From NCBI GenBank assembly GCA_964397655.1, contig CAYNKA010000012.1, positions 66,098 to 130,097 on the forward strand: DNA of 64,000 nt, in the 5' to 3' direction. The stretch's first letter is position 1. Each line of letters starts with the position of its first letter. This document shows positions 7,655 through 15,307 of this stretch, piece after piece. The DNA is from CAYNKA01 sp964397655 (GTDB lineage Bacteria > Spirochaetota > Spirochaetia > DTKZ01). A model generated the notes under the pieces. It did not search any database and was not told where the DNA came from. It was given only the letters and a program-made list of their open reading frames with translations. A program made the position numbers and the translations under genes.

Positions 7655-8779
7655 CTAGTAGGCGCGTTTCAGCAGGTCGTAGAGGCTGTCGACGGTCATG
7701 GAGATCGGCATGTGGCTCATCATGTCGAAGCCGGAAGCTACCTCGGCCGCGTCCGCGAGCTCGGGAAGCCTGAGATCGAAGTCGCGGAGCCTTGCCGGAA
7801 GACCGAGCTGGCCGATGATCCGCCTGACCCGGTTGGAGGCCTGCTGAGCGGCGTCGCTCGAGGAAAGCCCGTAGACGTCCTCGCCGAGGGACTTCGCCAC
7901 GTCGGAGAGCTTTTCGGCGCGGGCGCCGAAATGGATGTCGATGATGTGGGGAAGAAGGGCGGTGCTCACCCAGGATTTCGGCGTTCGGAAGAGGGCGTTC
8001 ACCGCGTAGGAAAGCGCCACGCCCGCGCCCGTGTGGCTCGTCGTGAGAGCGACGGCGGTGAGAAGTCCCGCCTGGGACGCCTTCACCCGGTGCCTGAGGT
8101 CCTTGGCGCCGCGCACCGCGTCCTCCACCGCCTCGCCGAGGAGCTTCAGGGACGACAGGAAAAGGGCGTCCGAGAGGAAGTTCGATCCGGTGGAAAGGTA
8201 TCCCTCGAGCGTGTTGAGGATGAGATCCATGAGAAGGGTCCCCGTGTACTTGGTCGTCAGGGTGGATGTGGTGCTCGGATCGAGGACCGCAGCCTTCACG
8301 AGCCCGGAGGAAGCGCGGACTATCTTCGGCCGCCTGGTCGACGGATCGACCTCCAGGTAGTTGTCGGTGAGGAGGAAAGGATTCCTGAACACCGTCGGAA
8401 TCTCGATGTAGGGAAGGGGCTCGCTCTTGCCGTTTTTCGCCGGCAGGGCGGCCGTGCAGGCGACCTGCCTCGCGGTGAAGAGCGTCTTCAGGCCTCCCAT
8501 GCCCAGGACGACCTGCGTCCTGCTCGCCTTCGCGAATTCGACGACATCGGACACGGTCCTGCGGGAATTGACGCCCGCGAGGTCGTCGGCGACGATGCAG
8601 TCGATGCTCTTCTTCTTCAGGGTATCCTGTATCTTTTCGATGAAACGGCCTTCGTGGAGATTGACGTCCGCGACCAGGAAGGTCCGGTTCCCGAACTCCG
8701 AGACGAGCGAACCGAGAAGATTGATCACGTCGCTGCCGAAGAGCACCTTGCTCGGAATCTGGAAATTCAATTCTGCCAT
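7655..8779 (-). CDS. Iron-containing alcohol dehydrogenase-fold protein with a lost metal site
   Basis: 374 residues with the overall sequence pattern of group III (Fe-dependent) alcohol dehydrogenases. The start at 8779 follows GGGAGACA and fits the family N-terminus. Aligned by eye to E. coli FucO, the ligand Asp is kept (Asp185), but His200 is Asn189, His263 is Val254, catalytic His267 is Tyr258 and His277 is Lys268. The NAD-binding GGGS turn is GMGG followed by Leu-Lys. The fold is intact and the frame undamaged, so this is probably a maintained non-catalytic or re-purposed protein. It lies between flgM and a TrmH-type gene. Confidence 0.8.
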   Translation of the reverse strand: MAELNFQIPSKVLFGSDVINLLGSLVSEFGNRTFLVADVNLHEGRFIEKIQDTLKKKSIDCIVADDLAGVNSRRTVSDVVEFAKASRTQVVLGMGGLKTLFTARQVACTAALPAKNGKSEPLPYIEIPTVFRNPFLLTDNYLEVDPSTRRPKIVRASSGLVKAAVLDPSTTSTLTTKYTGTLLMDLILNTLEGYLSTGSNFLSDALFLSSLKLLGEAVEDAVRGAKDLRHRVKASQAGLLTAVALTTSHTGAGVALSYAVNALFRTPKSWVSTALLPHIIDIHFGARAEKLSDVAKSLGEDVYGLSSSDAAQQASNRVRRIIGQLGLPARLRDFDLRLPELADAAEVASGFDMMSHMPISMTVDSLYDLLKRAY

Positions 8780-8816
8780 GGTTCCATGTCTCCCTCGGGG
8801 CGGAGATGCCTCGATG

Positions 8817-8846
8817 AAAAAAAAGGCAGAGATGCCCATCTCCGCC
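8817..8846 (-). terminator. Rho-independent terminator after flgM
   Basis: On the minus strand GGCGGAGAT-ggg-ATCTCTGCC-type stem (8825-8846, one mismatch) followed by a run of eight T (8817-8824), 28 bases after the flgM stop. Confidence 0.8.
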
Positions 8847-8874
8847 TTCTGAAGCGCGTTCGAACCATAATCGC

Positions 8875-9159
8875 TTACAGTTTGAACATATCGAGGATCC
8901 GATCCGCAACGGTATCTATCACTCTATCGTTGATGTAATTCGGGTCTTCGAGTTTCTTTTTTATCTCCGCCACCCTGTCTTCCCGGATGTCGGGGCTCAT
9001 TTTCACGCTTTCCAAGGCCCTGTACAGCTCGGCCTTGCTCTTGGCCTCTTCCGATACGTCGATCGAGTCCGTTTCCGAGTTGCGGGCGGTTCTCGATGCC
9101 TTGTCCGCCTGATTGTATTTGGAGACCGGATCTACTGGTCCAAGTCTGTCGATCGTCAT
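8875..9159 (-). CDS. flgM: Anti-sigma-28 factor FlgM
   Basis: 94 residues. The N-terminal third is polar and probably disordered. The C-terminal two thirds carry the FlgM signature: DSIDVSEEAKSKAELYRALE, then a helix with REDRVAEIKKKLEDPNY and a terminal VADRILDMF. FlgM binds and inhibits FliA (sigma-28) until export or another checkpoint releases it, which couples late flagellar gene expression to hook completion. In spirochaetes the flagella are periplasmic, so the release route is uncertain. It starts behind GGAAGGGC, has its own sigma-28 promoter and its own terminator. Confidence 0.9.
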   Translation of the reverse strand: MTIDRLGPVDPVSKYNQADKASRTARNSETDSIDVSEEAKSKAELYRALESVKMSPDIREDRVAEIKKKLEDPNYINDRVIDTVADRILDMFKL

Positions 9160-9189
9160 ACCGGAGCCCTTCCTTTCATTTCACCAATA

Positions 9190-9216
9190 ATATCGGCACC
9201 TGCGGCTTCAATTTTA
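9190..9216 (-). promoter_or_regulatory. Sigma-28 (FliA) promoter of flgM
   Basis: On the minus strand TAAA (9216-9213), a 15-base spacer and GCCGATAT (9197-9190) match the FliA consensus TAAA-N15-GCCGATAA with one mismatch. The -35 element overlaps the last codons of rsmI. This implies that FlgM is made under the sigma factor it inhibits, a negative feedback loop. Confidence 0.8.
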
Positions 9217-9894
9217 ACTCTTTTTCTTTCCCGATACAAGGACCGAAACCTCGCCTTTCACGGCATCCCTGTTTCCCAGTTCCGCGGCCAGTTCCCGCGG
9301 CGTTCCTTCGAGAAATTCCTCGAATTCCTTCGTCATTTCCCTGCCGACGAGGACGAGCCTCTCGGGCTCTAGATCGGAGAGATCGGCGAGAAGCTTGAGG
9401 AGGCGGTGAGGGGACTCGTAGACGAGAAAGGCCTCCTCCCGGTCGAGGAGTTCCCGGAGCCGGCTTCTTCTCCTGCCTGCCTTGGGACTGAGAAAGCCCT
9501 CGAACGTGACGGTCTTGTCGGGGAATCCGGCAACGCTCACGAGCGCGGCGAATGCCGAGGCCCCGGGGACCGGGACGATCTTGAATCCTTCCGCCTTGAC
9601 CCGGGAGACGAGCCTCGCCCCCGGATCGCTCAGCGAAGGGGTGCCCGCGTCGCTCACATAGGCGACGGTCTTCCCTTCCGCGAGCAGCCTGACGATACGG
9701 GCGGCGCTCTTTTCCTCGTTGTACCCGTGACAGCTCACGAGGGGCTTGCGGATTTCGAACCGGTTGAGCAGCTTGAGGCTGTGCCTCGTGTCCTCGCAGG
9801 CGATCGTGTCGACTGATTTCAGCGTCTCGAGGGCCCGAAGGCTCATGTCCTGCAGGTTCCCGATGGGAGTCGCAACCACGTAGAGGATGCTCAT
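9214..9894 (-). CDS. rsmI: 16S rRNA (cytidine-1402 2'-O)-methyltransferase
   Basis: 226 residues, tetrapyrrole-methylase fold. Diagnostic segments: VATPIGNLQDMSLRA at 7-21, CEDTRHS at ~33-39, the Gly-rich VSDAGTPSLSDPGA at ~79-92, VPVPGASA at ~107-114 and a VGREMTKEFEEF segment near 183-194. RsmI uses SAM to methylate the ribose of C1402 in the ribosomal P site. It lacks the C-terminal extension of the E. coli protein but has the full catalytic domain. The start codon is 6 bases after a promoter -10 box. Confidence 0.93.
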   Translation of the reverse strand: MSILYVVATPIGNLQDMSLRALETLKSVDTIACEDTRHSLKLLNRFEIRKPLVSCHGYNEEKSAARIVRLLAEGKTVAYVSDAGTPSLSDPGARLVSRVKAEGFKIVPVPGASAFAALVSVAGFPDKTVTFEGFLSPKAGRRRSRLRELLDREEAFLVYESPHRLLKLLADLSDLEPERLVLVGREMTKEFEEFLEGTPRELAAELGNRDAVKGEVSVLVSGKKKS

Positions 9895-9900
9895 GGGACG

Positions 9901-9929
9901 AGGCTACCCGGAATGCGCCTCTTGTGCAA
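9901..9929 (-). promoter_or_regulatory. Promoter of rsmI
   Basis: Minus strand TTGCAC (9929-9924), 17-base spacer, TAGCCT (9906-9901), then six bases to the start codon at 9894. No Shine-Dalgarno sequence can fit if this promoter is used. Confidence 0.5.
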
Positions 9930-10025
9930 GCCGATGGAAAGTCCGACGACGGCCGGAACGGAGGACCGACCGGCCGGTTCCCCCGCGGCCCGAGCACTGG
10001 CCTCGGGATCGCGTGCCGGGATATA

Positions 10026-10511
10026 ATGGGCGGCATCCCGGGCGAACGGCCGCGGGCGGATTTCGAGGAGGGTCGTATCGTCCACCTGCTGCTTTTCCTG
10101 CTCGGCATTCTCATCGCGTACCTCGCGCTTTCCCTGCTCGCAGGGCGGCCTCTCTTCGTTTCGGACCGCGTGCCGGACGACGACCTCGATGCGAAGGGAT
10201 CGCCCGGGGGCGCCGGCAGGCCAAGGACCTGCCCGGTCTGCGGGGCCCTTCTCGCAAAGGGCGAGCGGGTGAAGTCGGTGGTCTTCGCCGGCGGCGTCAG
10301 ATCGGGCGCGATCACCGAGAAGATGAGCCACATCTTCGGCTGTCCGCATTGTTATCCCGCGAACGCGAAGAACCCGAGGGTCTGTCCGGTCTGCCGGAAG
10401 GTCCTCCCCGCCGACGGCCATCTCGTAGCCAGAATGTTCGAGAATCCGGCGAAGCCCAGGAAGCACGTTCACGTACTCGGCTGCACCGCATGCCGGGAAG
10501 GAAGGAAATGA
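10026..10511 (+). CDS. Membrane-anchored zinc-ribbon protein, unknown function
   Basis: 161 residues from the ATG at 10026. A single transmembrane helix (~19-39, LLLFLLGILIAYLALSLL) is followed by a cytosolic or periplasmic domain with four Cys-x2-Cys motifs (CPVC, CPHC, CPVC, CTAC), enough for two zinc ribbons. The start is doubtful: the ATG sits inside a TATAAT -10-like box and has no Shine-Dalgarno sequence. A strong GAGGAGG at 10064-10070 points to a non-AUG start, ATC at 10077, that would begin right at the membrane helix. The gene overlaps in expression with the YkgJ-type gene one base downstream. I do not recognise the family. Confidence 0.7.
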   Translation: MGGIPGERPRADFEEGRIVHLLLFLLGILIAYLALSLLAGRPLFVSDRVPDDDLDAKGSPGGAGRPRTCPVCGALLAKGERVKSVVFAGGVRSGAITEKMSHIFGCPHCYPANAKNPRVCPVCRKVLPADGHLVARMFENPAKPRKHVHVLGCTACREGRK

Positions 10512-10512
10512 C

Positions 10513-11019
10513 ATGGGGAAAGACGCCATGAAGGCCGAATACGAGAAACTGCTCGAGGCAGCGCGGAGCCGCTCAAAGGAAATCAAGAAGTACTTCGAGC
10601 GCCTCAGGCACAAGAAGCCGAGGGAACTCGACGATCTCGTTTCAGGCTTTCACGAGGAGGTTTTCTCCGAGGTCGATTGCCTGGAATGCGCGAATTGCTG
10701 CAGGACGCTCGGACCGAAATTCACCCCTCGGGACGTCGACAAGGCCTCGGCGGCCCTGGGCCTCCGGGACTCTTCATTCCGGAAGGCCTACCTCCGGGAG
10801 GACGAGGACGGGGACGCGGTCCTGAAGTCCCTCCCCTGTCCCTTCCTCGGCGAGGGCAACCGCTGCAGCGTCTACGACGACAGGCCGAAAGCATGCAGGG
10901 AATACCCCCATACCGAGGAACGGTTCCACTCCCTCCTTCTCGCCGCGGAAAAGAACGTCTTCATCTGCCCCGCGGCCTACCTCATTTACGAGAAGCTCCG
11001 GAAGGCCCTGCCGCTCTGA
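10513..11019 (+). CDS. YkgJ-family cysteine-cluster protein
   Basis: 168 residues of the YkgJ/UPF0153 (CxxCxxCC) family. The N-terminal ~45 residues are a basic helix. The cluster CLECANCCRTLG (~57-68) is followed by CPFLGEGNRCSVYDDRPKAC (~113-132) and a late Cys in FICPAAYL, a pattern thought to bind zinc or an Fe-S cluster. Function is unknown in general. It starts one base after the zinc-ribbon gene stops, behind GGAAGGAA, so the two metal-binding proteins are probably made together. Confidence 0.85.
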   Translation: MGKDAMKAEYEKLLEAARSRSKEIKKYFERLRHKKPRELDDLVSGFHEEVFSEVDCLECANCCRTLGPKFTPRDVDKASAALGLRDSSFRKAYLREDEDGDAVLKSLPCPFLGEGNRCSVYDDRPKACREYPHTEERFHSLLLAAEKNVFICPAAYLIYEKLRKALPL

Positions 11020-11046
11020 GGGGGTCGGGAAAGAAGTTGCTGTTTG

Positions 11047-11153
11047 AGACCTTTTCAAAAAAAACCGCTTTGAACCATGTGAAATTCATACGTCATTGTA
11101 CAGTGGGAATTTTTGAAAATCGCTTCGAATCAAACAACAGTTTTAAAAGGTCT
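11047..11153. repeat. AT-rich segment bounded by a 9-base inverted repeat
   Basis: AGACCTTTT (11047-11055) and AAAAGGTCT (11145-11153) bound about 90 bases of unusually AT-rich sequence for this genome. The repeat could be a degenerate stem-loop or the scar of a small inserted element. No coding sequence is visible in it. This is the main content of the 365-base gap between 11020 and 11384, besides the promoter that follows. Confidence 0.35.
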
Positions 11154-11157
11154 TCAT

Positions 11158-11186
11158 TTGACTTCGTTCAGCCGGTCTGCTATATA
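11158..11186 (+). promoter_or_regulatory. Strong promoter upstream of the small lipoprotein gene
   Basis: TTGACT (11158-11163), exact 17-base spacer, TATATA (11181-11186). The leader to the start at 11385 is about 190 bases, and a strong AGGAGG is at 11372-11377. Confidence 0.65.
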
Positions 11187-11384
11187 TAGAATATGCAGAA
11201 AAGTTACACTTCTTTTGTGACGATCACCGACGAGCAGCCCGCGTATGTAAGCGCAAGAAGCTTCTTTTTGCTCGATTGAGCGCTTCCTTCGCGGGATTCC
11301 CGGATTTTCCCGTGAATTCCGTAGCGAAGCCGGAGTTCTTTTGTCGTCTAAATCCGAAAGGATATTCAGTTAGGAGGTTGAACA

Positions 11385-11927
11385 ATGAAAAAGACCGGGA
11401 GTGCCAAGGTTCTCACGCTTTTCTTCGCCTTCTTCATCGGAGTGGGGACAGCTCTGCTCGTGACGAATTCCTGCGATTCAAGCGGCGGGGGCGGCGGATC
11501 GGGAGCGGATTTCGATTCCACGCTGTATTACACGAAGTCCGAGGTGAACGGCCTTTTGGACGGAGTATTCACCGGCCTGCCGAACGATGCATACCAGACG
11601 ATCATGGACGTCGATTTCGACGGCAGGGCGTCCACGGGCTGGCAGGTTCCCGCCGGCGTCACTGCTGGGCTCTTCGAGGTCAACGCCGGAGCCACGTCGT
11701 ACGCGAGCGGACCGCTCAACATCATCGTCAGCTCGGCGACGACGGCCAGGGCGCCGGACATCCAATTCACTCCCGCGAGCGCCGGCTACTCCACTGCCTT
11801 GTTCGTCGTACCGGATCTGACCCCCAGCTCGTACGTCTATGCCTGGCATACGACGGGCCATTCCGGTTCCACGAACGTATCGGCGGGAATAGTCGTAGCG
11901 GTCCGCTGCCGCGGCTGGATCCGCTGA
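11385..11927 (+). CDS. Probable exported lipoprotein, unknown function
   Basis: 180 residues. The N-terminus is a signal peptide (basic start, hydrophobic ~9-26) ending V-T-N-S-C at Cys30, a relaxed spirochaete-style lipobox. A Gly-rich linker of five or six residues follows, then a Thr/Ser/Val-rich beta-type domain with no recognised family. A YYTKSEVNGLL segment (~48-58) resembles a helix-starting motif often found in phage fibres and surface proteins, but that is weak. It has a strong promoter and Shine-Dalgarno sequence, and a terminator follows, so it is a single-gene unit that may be highly expressed. Confidence 0.75.
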   Translation: MKKTGSAKVLTLFFAFFIGVGTALLVTNSCDSSGGGGGSGADFDSTLYYTKSEVNGLLDGVFTGLPNDAYQTIMDVDFDGRASTGWQVPAGVTAGLFEVNAGATSYASGPLNIIVSSATTARAPDIQFTPASAGYSTALFVVPDLTPSSYVYAWHTTGHSGSTNVSAGIVVAVRCRGWIR

Positions 11928-12024
11928 CGAATCACCCGTCGGACCGCCTTCCGTTCGTCTATGCCGGTTTCCGCCCCGGGAACCGGCGCAGGGCGGAAGG
12001 AACGACGCAGTAGCCTCTTTCCTC

Positions 12025-12044
12025 GGGGGCCCGCCCCCCTTTTT
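12025..12044 (+). terminator. Terminator after the small lipoprotein gene
   Basis: GGGGG (12025-12029), four-base loop, CCCCC (12034-12038), then a short T run (12040-12044) on the plus strand. Confidence 0.6.
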
Positions 12045-12781
12045 CAATCCATTATCTTCACTCTGCGCCAATTCTCCGGGCCGAAATGTTCGACGAGCAT
12101 CCTTTCGAGCGTCCCGTCGGCCTTGATGCGGGCGAAGCCCTCCTTCAGGGCCGCGATGAAGGGAAGGAGCGCGGGACGGTTTTTCACGTAGAAGCCGACC
12201 TGGATGTTTCCGTAGGCGAAATCGGTGAAGGCGAATTCCCCCTCTCGGCCCGGGAATTCCTTCCTGATGTTCAGAAGGCCGCCGACGTCCGCGGTAGAGG
12301 CAAAATCAACCCTGCCTGTTTCGAGCTTCTTGAACATCGTTTCGATGGGGCCCTCGTCGACGAGGATGCCGGCCTTTTCGAAGGAGGCCTTGAGAGGGGA
12401 GTTCGTCACGGTCGCCACCAGTTTTCCCGCGAGATCCTCGAGCCGCGTCACCTTGAGGAGCGGAAATCTGGCCTTCTTGTAGAAGAACACCCCCCTGGCC
12501 TCCAAAAGCGCGACGTGGGGATTTCCCTGTCCCGGCGTGTTCGAGGGGGTGACGTAGACGTCCAGGCCGTCCTTCTCCAGGAGCGCGAGCATCCTTCCGA
12601 CCGGCAGCCAGTTGAACCTGACTTGGCGGCCGCTGGCTTCGAGCGACTTCGCGACGACCCGGTCTACGATCCCTCCCGAGGGGGAAAAGAGCGGAGGCTG
12701 TACGCCTATCGTCACGTCGATGATCTCTGCGGCGAGGGATGATGCGACGAACGCGAAAAGGACGGTAAAACTTTTTATCAT
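12044..12781 (-). CDS. Family-3 periplasmic solute-binding protein (orphan)
   Basis: 245 residues. A Sec signal peptide covers 1-18 (cleavage after SLAAE or SLAA). The rest has the SBP_bac_3 layout of polar-amino-acid receptors: an opening beta strand with VTIGVQPPLF, a WLPVGRML segment, VYVTPSNTPG, the lobe-crossing KLVATVTNSPLKASFEKAG, and a final ADGTLERMLVEHFGPENW helix. No permease or ATPase gene is adjacent, so it is either an orphan receptor feeding a distant transporter or a ligand sensor. A -35/-10 pair ends 9 bases before the start. Confidence 0.8.
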   Translation of the reverse strand: MIKSFTVLFAFVASSLAAEIIDVTIGVQPPLFSPSGGIVDRVVAKSLEASGRQVRFNWLPVGRMLALLEKDGLDVYVTPSNTPGQGNPHVALLEARGVFFYKKARFPLLKVTRLEDLAGKLVATVTNSPLKASFEKAGILVDEGPIETMFKKLETGRVDFASTADVGGLLNIRKEFPGREGEFAFTDFAYGNIQVGFYVKNRPALLPFIAALKEGFARIKADGTLERMLVEHFGPENWRRVKIMD

Positions 12782-12790
12782 GGTGCGGTT

Positions 12791-12820
12791 ATAATAGCGT
12801 CGATCGGGCCGCGTTCTCAA
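12791..12820 (-). promoter_or_regulatory. Promoter of the orphan solute-binding protein gene
   Basis: Minus strand TTGAGA (12820-12815), 18-base spacer, TATTAT (12796-12791), nine bases before the start codon at 12781. Confidence 0.5.
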
Positions 12821-12910
12821 GAGCTGCCGCGCATGTCCGAAAATCGCCGCCGTCGGCCGGGACGGAAACATGGGCGGCGCCGAAGCTCCGGGAGGGCAGG
12901 AGGTAAAATG

Positions 12911-12936
12911 AAAACCGCTCCCCGCGGGGGGAGCGG
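12911..12936 (-). terminator. Terminator of the pckG transcript
   Basis: CCGCTCCCC (12915-12923) pairs with GGGGAGCGG (12928-12936) around a four-base loop; on the minus strand a short T run follows (12914-12911). Confidence 0.7.
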
Positions 12937-12944
12937 CCTTGATT

Positions 12945-13000
12945 GGCAGGCAGGGGCCCATACCTCGGAGCCTGCTCCGGGGTTCTTCATTCGGACCGCG
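12945..13000 (-). repeat. 56-base element with palindromic core, copy A (3' UTR of pckG)
   Basis: This element lies between the pckG stop and its terminator. It matches the segment at 39340-39395 at 45 of 56 positions. Its core is an inverted repeat, GGAGC-CT-GCTCC extended to 8 of 9 pairs, which would form a hairpin in the mRNA. Orientation relative to the gene and the terminator is the same at both sites. Confidence 0.7.
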
Positions 13001-13016
13001 TCTTCGAGCGCGGCGC

Positions 13017-15002
13017 TTACTTCAAGCCGCCCGTCTCGATGAGCTGTTCGGGCTTCACGACGGAGCCGTACTTCGCCTTGAGCGCCTCGAGGCCCTTCTT
13101 CTGCTCGTCGTAGATCTCGAAGATCCGCTTCGGGCAGGCCGGCTGTTCCTTGCCGTAGGCTTCCTTCTGTAAATCGAGCCGCGAAATGATGTTGTCCACG
13201 TAGAAGCTGAACTGCTTGTCGTAGAGGTCCTTCGGATATTCCTTGCCGATGGTGTCGTTGAATATTTTCTTGAGGTCCTCGTAGAGCGGGATGTAGCCGA
13301 TGGGGGTGTCGATTGCCTTGACTTCGTTGTGGGCGCGGAGTTCGAGCCAGGTGAGCCAGGGCTTGACGTCCCGTTTCTCGCCGAGGAGCTTTTTGCTGCC
13401 GGGCTCTCCGCCGCGGGCCCCGTGGGTGAGGAAGTAGTTGAGGCCCGCGAGGATCGGCTTCTGCTTCAGCTTGGGGGAATTGAAGAACTTGAACTGGGCG
13501 TCCATATAGTCGGCGAGGGGGCCCGGGGTGAAGGGAGCATTGGCCCAGGGCTGGCGGTTGACGCCTTTGGCTCCGACTTCGGTCGCGGTCGCGGCGGAGA
13601 GGATGGAGGCTCCGATGGCGACGCCGTGGTCCGGGGTCTTCGCCACCCAGACCGGCGGATTCGTGTCGGAATCGCGGCCGGAGTAGGTGATGACCTTGAT
13701 CGGACAGCCGGCAGGATCGTTGCCGAGCTTCTTGTTGTAGTTGTCGATCGTGTCGCAGGGAAGGGTGATCCTCGCGTTGGCGTTGGACATGGGGACCGGC
13801 TTGCCTTCGGCGTCTTTCTTGTCGGGGGTCCACTCTCCGAGCCAGTTCTTTCCCTTGGCGGGAACGGGTTCGCCGTGCCCGACCCAATGGGGGACGTTGT
13901 TCGCGTCCACGAGGACGTTCGACCAGATGACCTCGGCCGGCTTCTGGCCTCGGAGGCACTTCATGAGGAGCGGGTCGCCTTCCTGGTTCACGTCCTGGAC
14001 GATGCCGAAAACCCCGATTTCCGGGTTGACCGCGCGCATGGTCCCGTCGCTCTCGATCCAGATCTGGGCGAGGTCGTCGCCGATGAAGTCGGTTCCGACC
14101 ATCGCGGTGGTGGTCTTTCCGCAGCCGGAGGGCGCGGCTCCCGCGAAGAAGGTCTTGCGGCCGCCGGGGCCGGTGAGGCCGGTGATGAACATGTGCTCGG
14201 ACATCTGGTCCTCGACGCGGAAGTAGGTGCAGAGGTCGACCGCGAAGCGGTGGTTGCCCTTCTTCAGCATGAGGGTGTTGCCGGCGTAGGTGCAGAACAT
14301 CGAGTAGGTGGTGAACCAGCTCCTGTCCATGAAGATGCGGGCCTTCGGGATGTCCTCGCTCTTGAAGCGTCCGTAGCTGTGGGTGTTGAAGAAGAGAACG
14401 CCGGCTCGCTTGACCTCCGCATCGAACTGCGGGAAGACGTTCGGATAGAGGATGTTCCCGGAATGGACGACGTAGAAGGAATCGGTGATCATGATGGCGG
14501 GGACGGCTGCCTTGGCGCCGACCGGGCCGCGGTTCCAGAAGGAAACGGTCATGGCCTTCCCCTTCATGATGCCGATGTAATGCGTCTTGATGTAGTCGTA
14601 GGCCTCGGACCTCACCATCTTCTTGGCGAGGCTGGACACGTCCTCGCCCTCGTTCGCGATGTAATAGGTCTTGTCCACCATGCGGCCCTGGTCCTCGGGA
14701 AGGTCGTAATGGCAGGTGTGGTTCGGCAGGTTGAGCTTGAATTCCTCGCCGTTTTTCAGTGACGTCTCGCGGGCATACTGGACGTCCGCGGGGGAGCCGG
14801 AGTTGATCCAGACGGAATCCGGCTGCATGACGACGATGGCGTTGGCGATCTTGACGAGGGCTTCCTCGTTCTTGATCGTCCCGATTTTAGCCAAATTGTC
14901 CTTGTCCATCTTCTGTTCGAACAGTTTCTTCGCGTCGGCGACACTCTTAACCTTGCCCAGGTCGGACAGAATGTCTACGCCTTTTTTGAGCTCAAGTCTC
15001 AT
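13017..15002 (-). CDS. pckG: Phosphoenolpyruvate carboxykinase (GTP)
   Basis: 661 residues, the size of GTP-type PEPCK. Visible signatures are the nucleotide P-loop GAAPSGCGKTTTA (~288-300), the Mn/oxaloacetate segment FGRFK-like near 209-213 (SYGRFKSED), and GYIPLYEDLKKIF near the C-terminus. The enzyme interconverts oxaloacetate + GTP and PEP + CO2 + GDP in the cytosol. Start 15002 is preferred over 15017 because GAGAGGAAG lies at the right distance. It is transcribed from its own promoter directly downstream of the oad operon, so both act on oxaloacetate. In fermentative spirochaetes the PEP-carboxylating direction is plausible. Confidence 0.95.
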   Translation of the reverse strand: MRLELKKGVDILSDLGKVKSVADAKKLFEQKMDKDNLAKIGTIKNEEALVKIANAIVVMQPDSVWINSGSPADVQYARETSLKNGEEFKLNLPNHTCHYDLPEDQGRMVDKTYYIANEGEDVSSLAKKMVRSEAYDYIKTHYIGIMKGKAMTVSFWNRGPVGAKAAVPAIMITDSFYVVHSGNILYPNVFPQFDAEVKRAGVLFFNTHSYGRFKSEDIPKARIFMDRSWFTTYSMFCTYAGNTLMLKKGNHRFAVDLCTYFRVEDQMSEHMFITGLTGPGGRKTFFAGAAPSGCGKTTTAMVGTDFIGDDLAQIWIESDGTMRAVNPEIGVFGIVQDVNQEGDPLLMKCLRGQKPAEVIWSNVLVDANNVPHWVGHGEPVPAKGKNWLGEWTPDKKDAEGKPVPMSNANARITLPCDTIDNYNKKLGNDPAGCPIKVITYSGRDSDTNPPVWVAKTPDHGVAIGASILSAATATEVGAKGVNRQPWANAPFTPGPLADYMDAQFKFFNSPKLKQKPILAGLNYFLTHGARGGEPGSKKLLGEKRDVKPWLTWLELRAHNEVKAIDTPIGYIPLYEDLKKIFNDTIGKEYPKDLYDKQFSFYVDNIISRLDLQKEAYGKEQPACPKRIFEIYDEQKKGLEALKAKYGSVVKPEQLIETGGLK

Positions 15003-15104
15003 GCTTCCTCTCCTCATGGAATAGATAGGGTCGTGTAAATGGAAAAGCCTCGTTGAAACGATTCCTTGATCGCCGTTCCGTCGAGAATTCGACGAGACAA
15101 ATAA

Positions 15105-15133
15105 ATAGTAAAAATTTTTCGTCCGAGGGTCAA
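15105..15133 (-). promoter_or_regulatory. Promoter of pckG
   Basis: Minus strand TTGACC (15133-15128), 17-base spacer, TACTAT (15110-15105), in an AT-rich stretch; leader of about 95 bases. The rest of the 305-base gap 15003-15307 holds only the oadB terminator; I see no other element in it. Confidence 0.6.
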
Positions 15134-15244
15134 GACGTTTTTTCGGAAGTTCACATATTTATTCAATTCAAACCTGGAATCGCCGGGTAGAAATTGTATT
15201 TTTATGCAGGGTGCCGCCGGAAGGCCGAGACAAGGATCTTTCCG

Positions 15245-15277
15245 CGAAAAAAGAAAGCCGCCCCCGGAGGAGCGGCC
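15245..15277 (-). terminator. Terminator of the oad operon
   Basis: On the minus strand GGCCGC ... GCGGC(T) stem with a Gly/Cys-rich loop (15257-15277), followed by TTTCTTTTTT (15256-15247). Confidence 0.65.
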
Positions 15278-15307
15278 TTCCATGAAAACAACCGAGTTCG
15301 TCCGCGA

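Noticed and set aside
13329..14762. A 477-codon plus-strand frame opposite pckG
   Set aside because: Antisense shadow with Gly/Val/Asp/Arg bias, and pckG on the other strand is beyond doubt.
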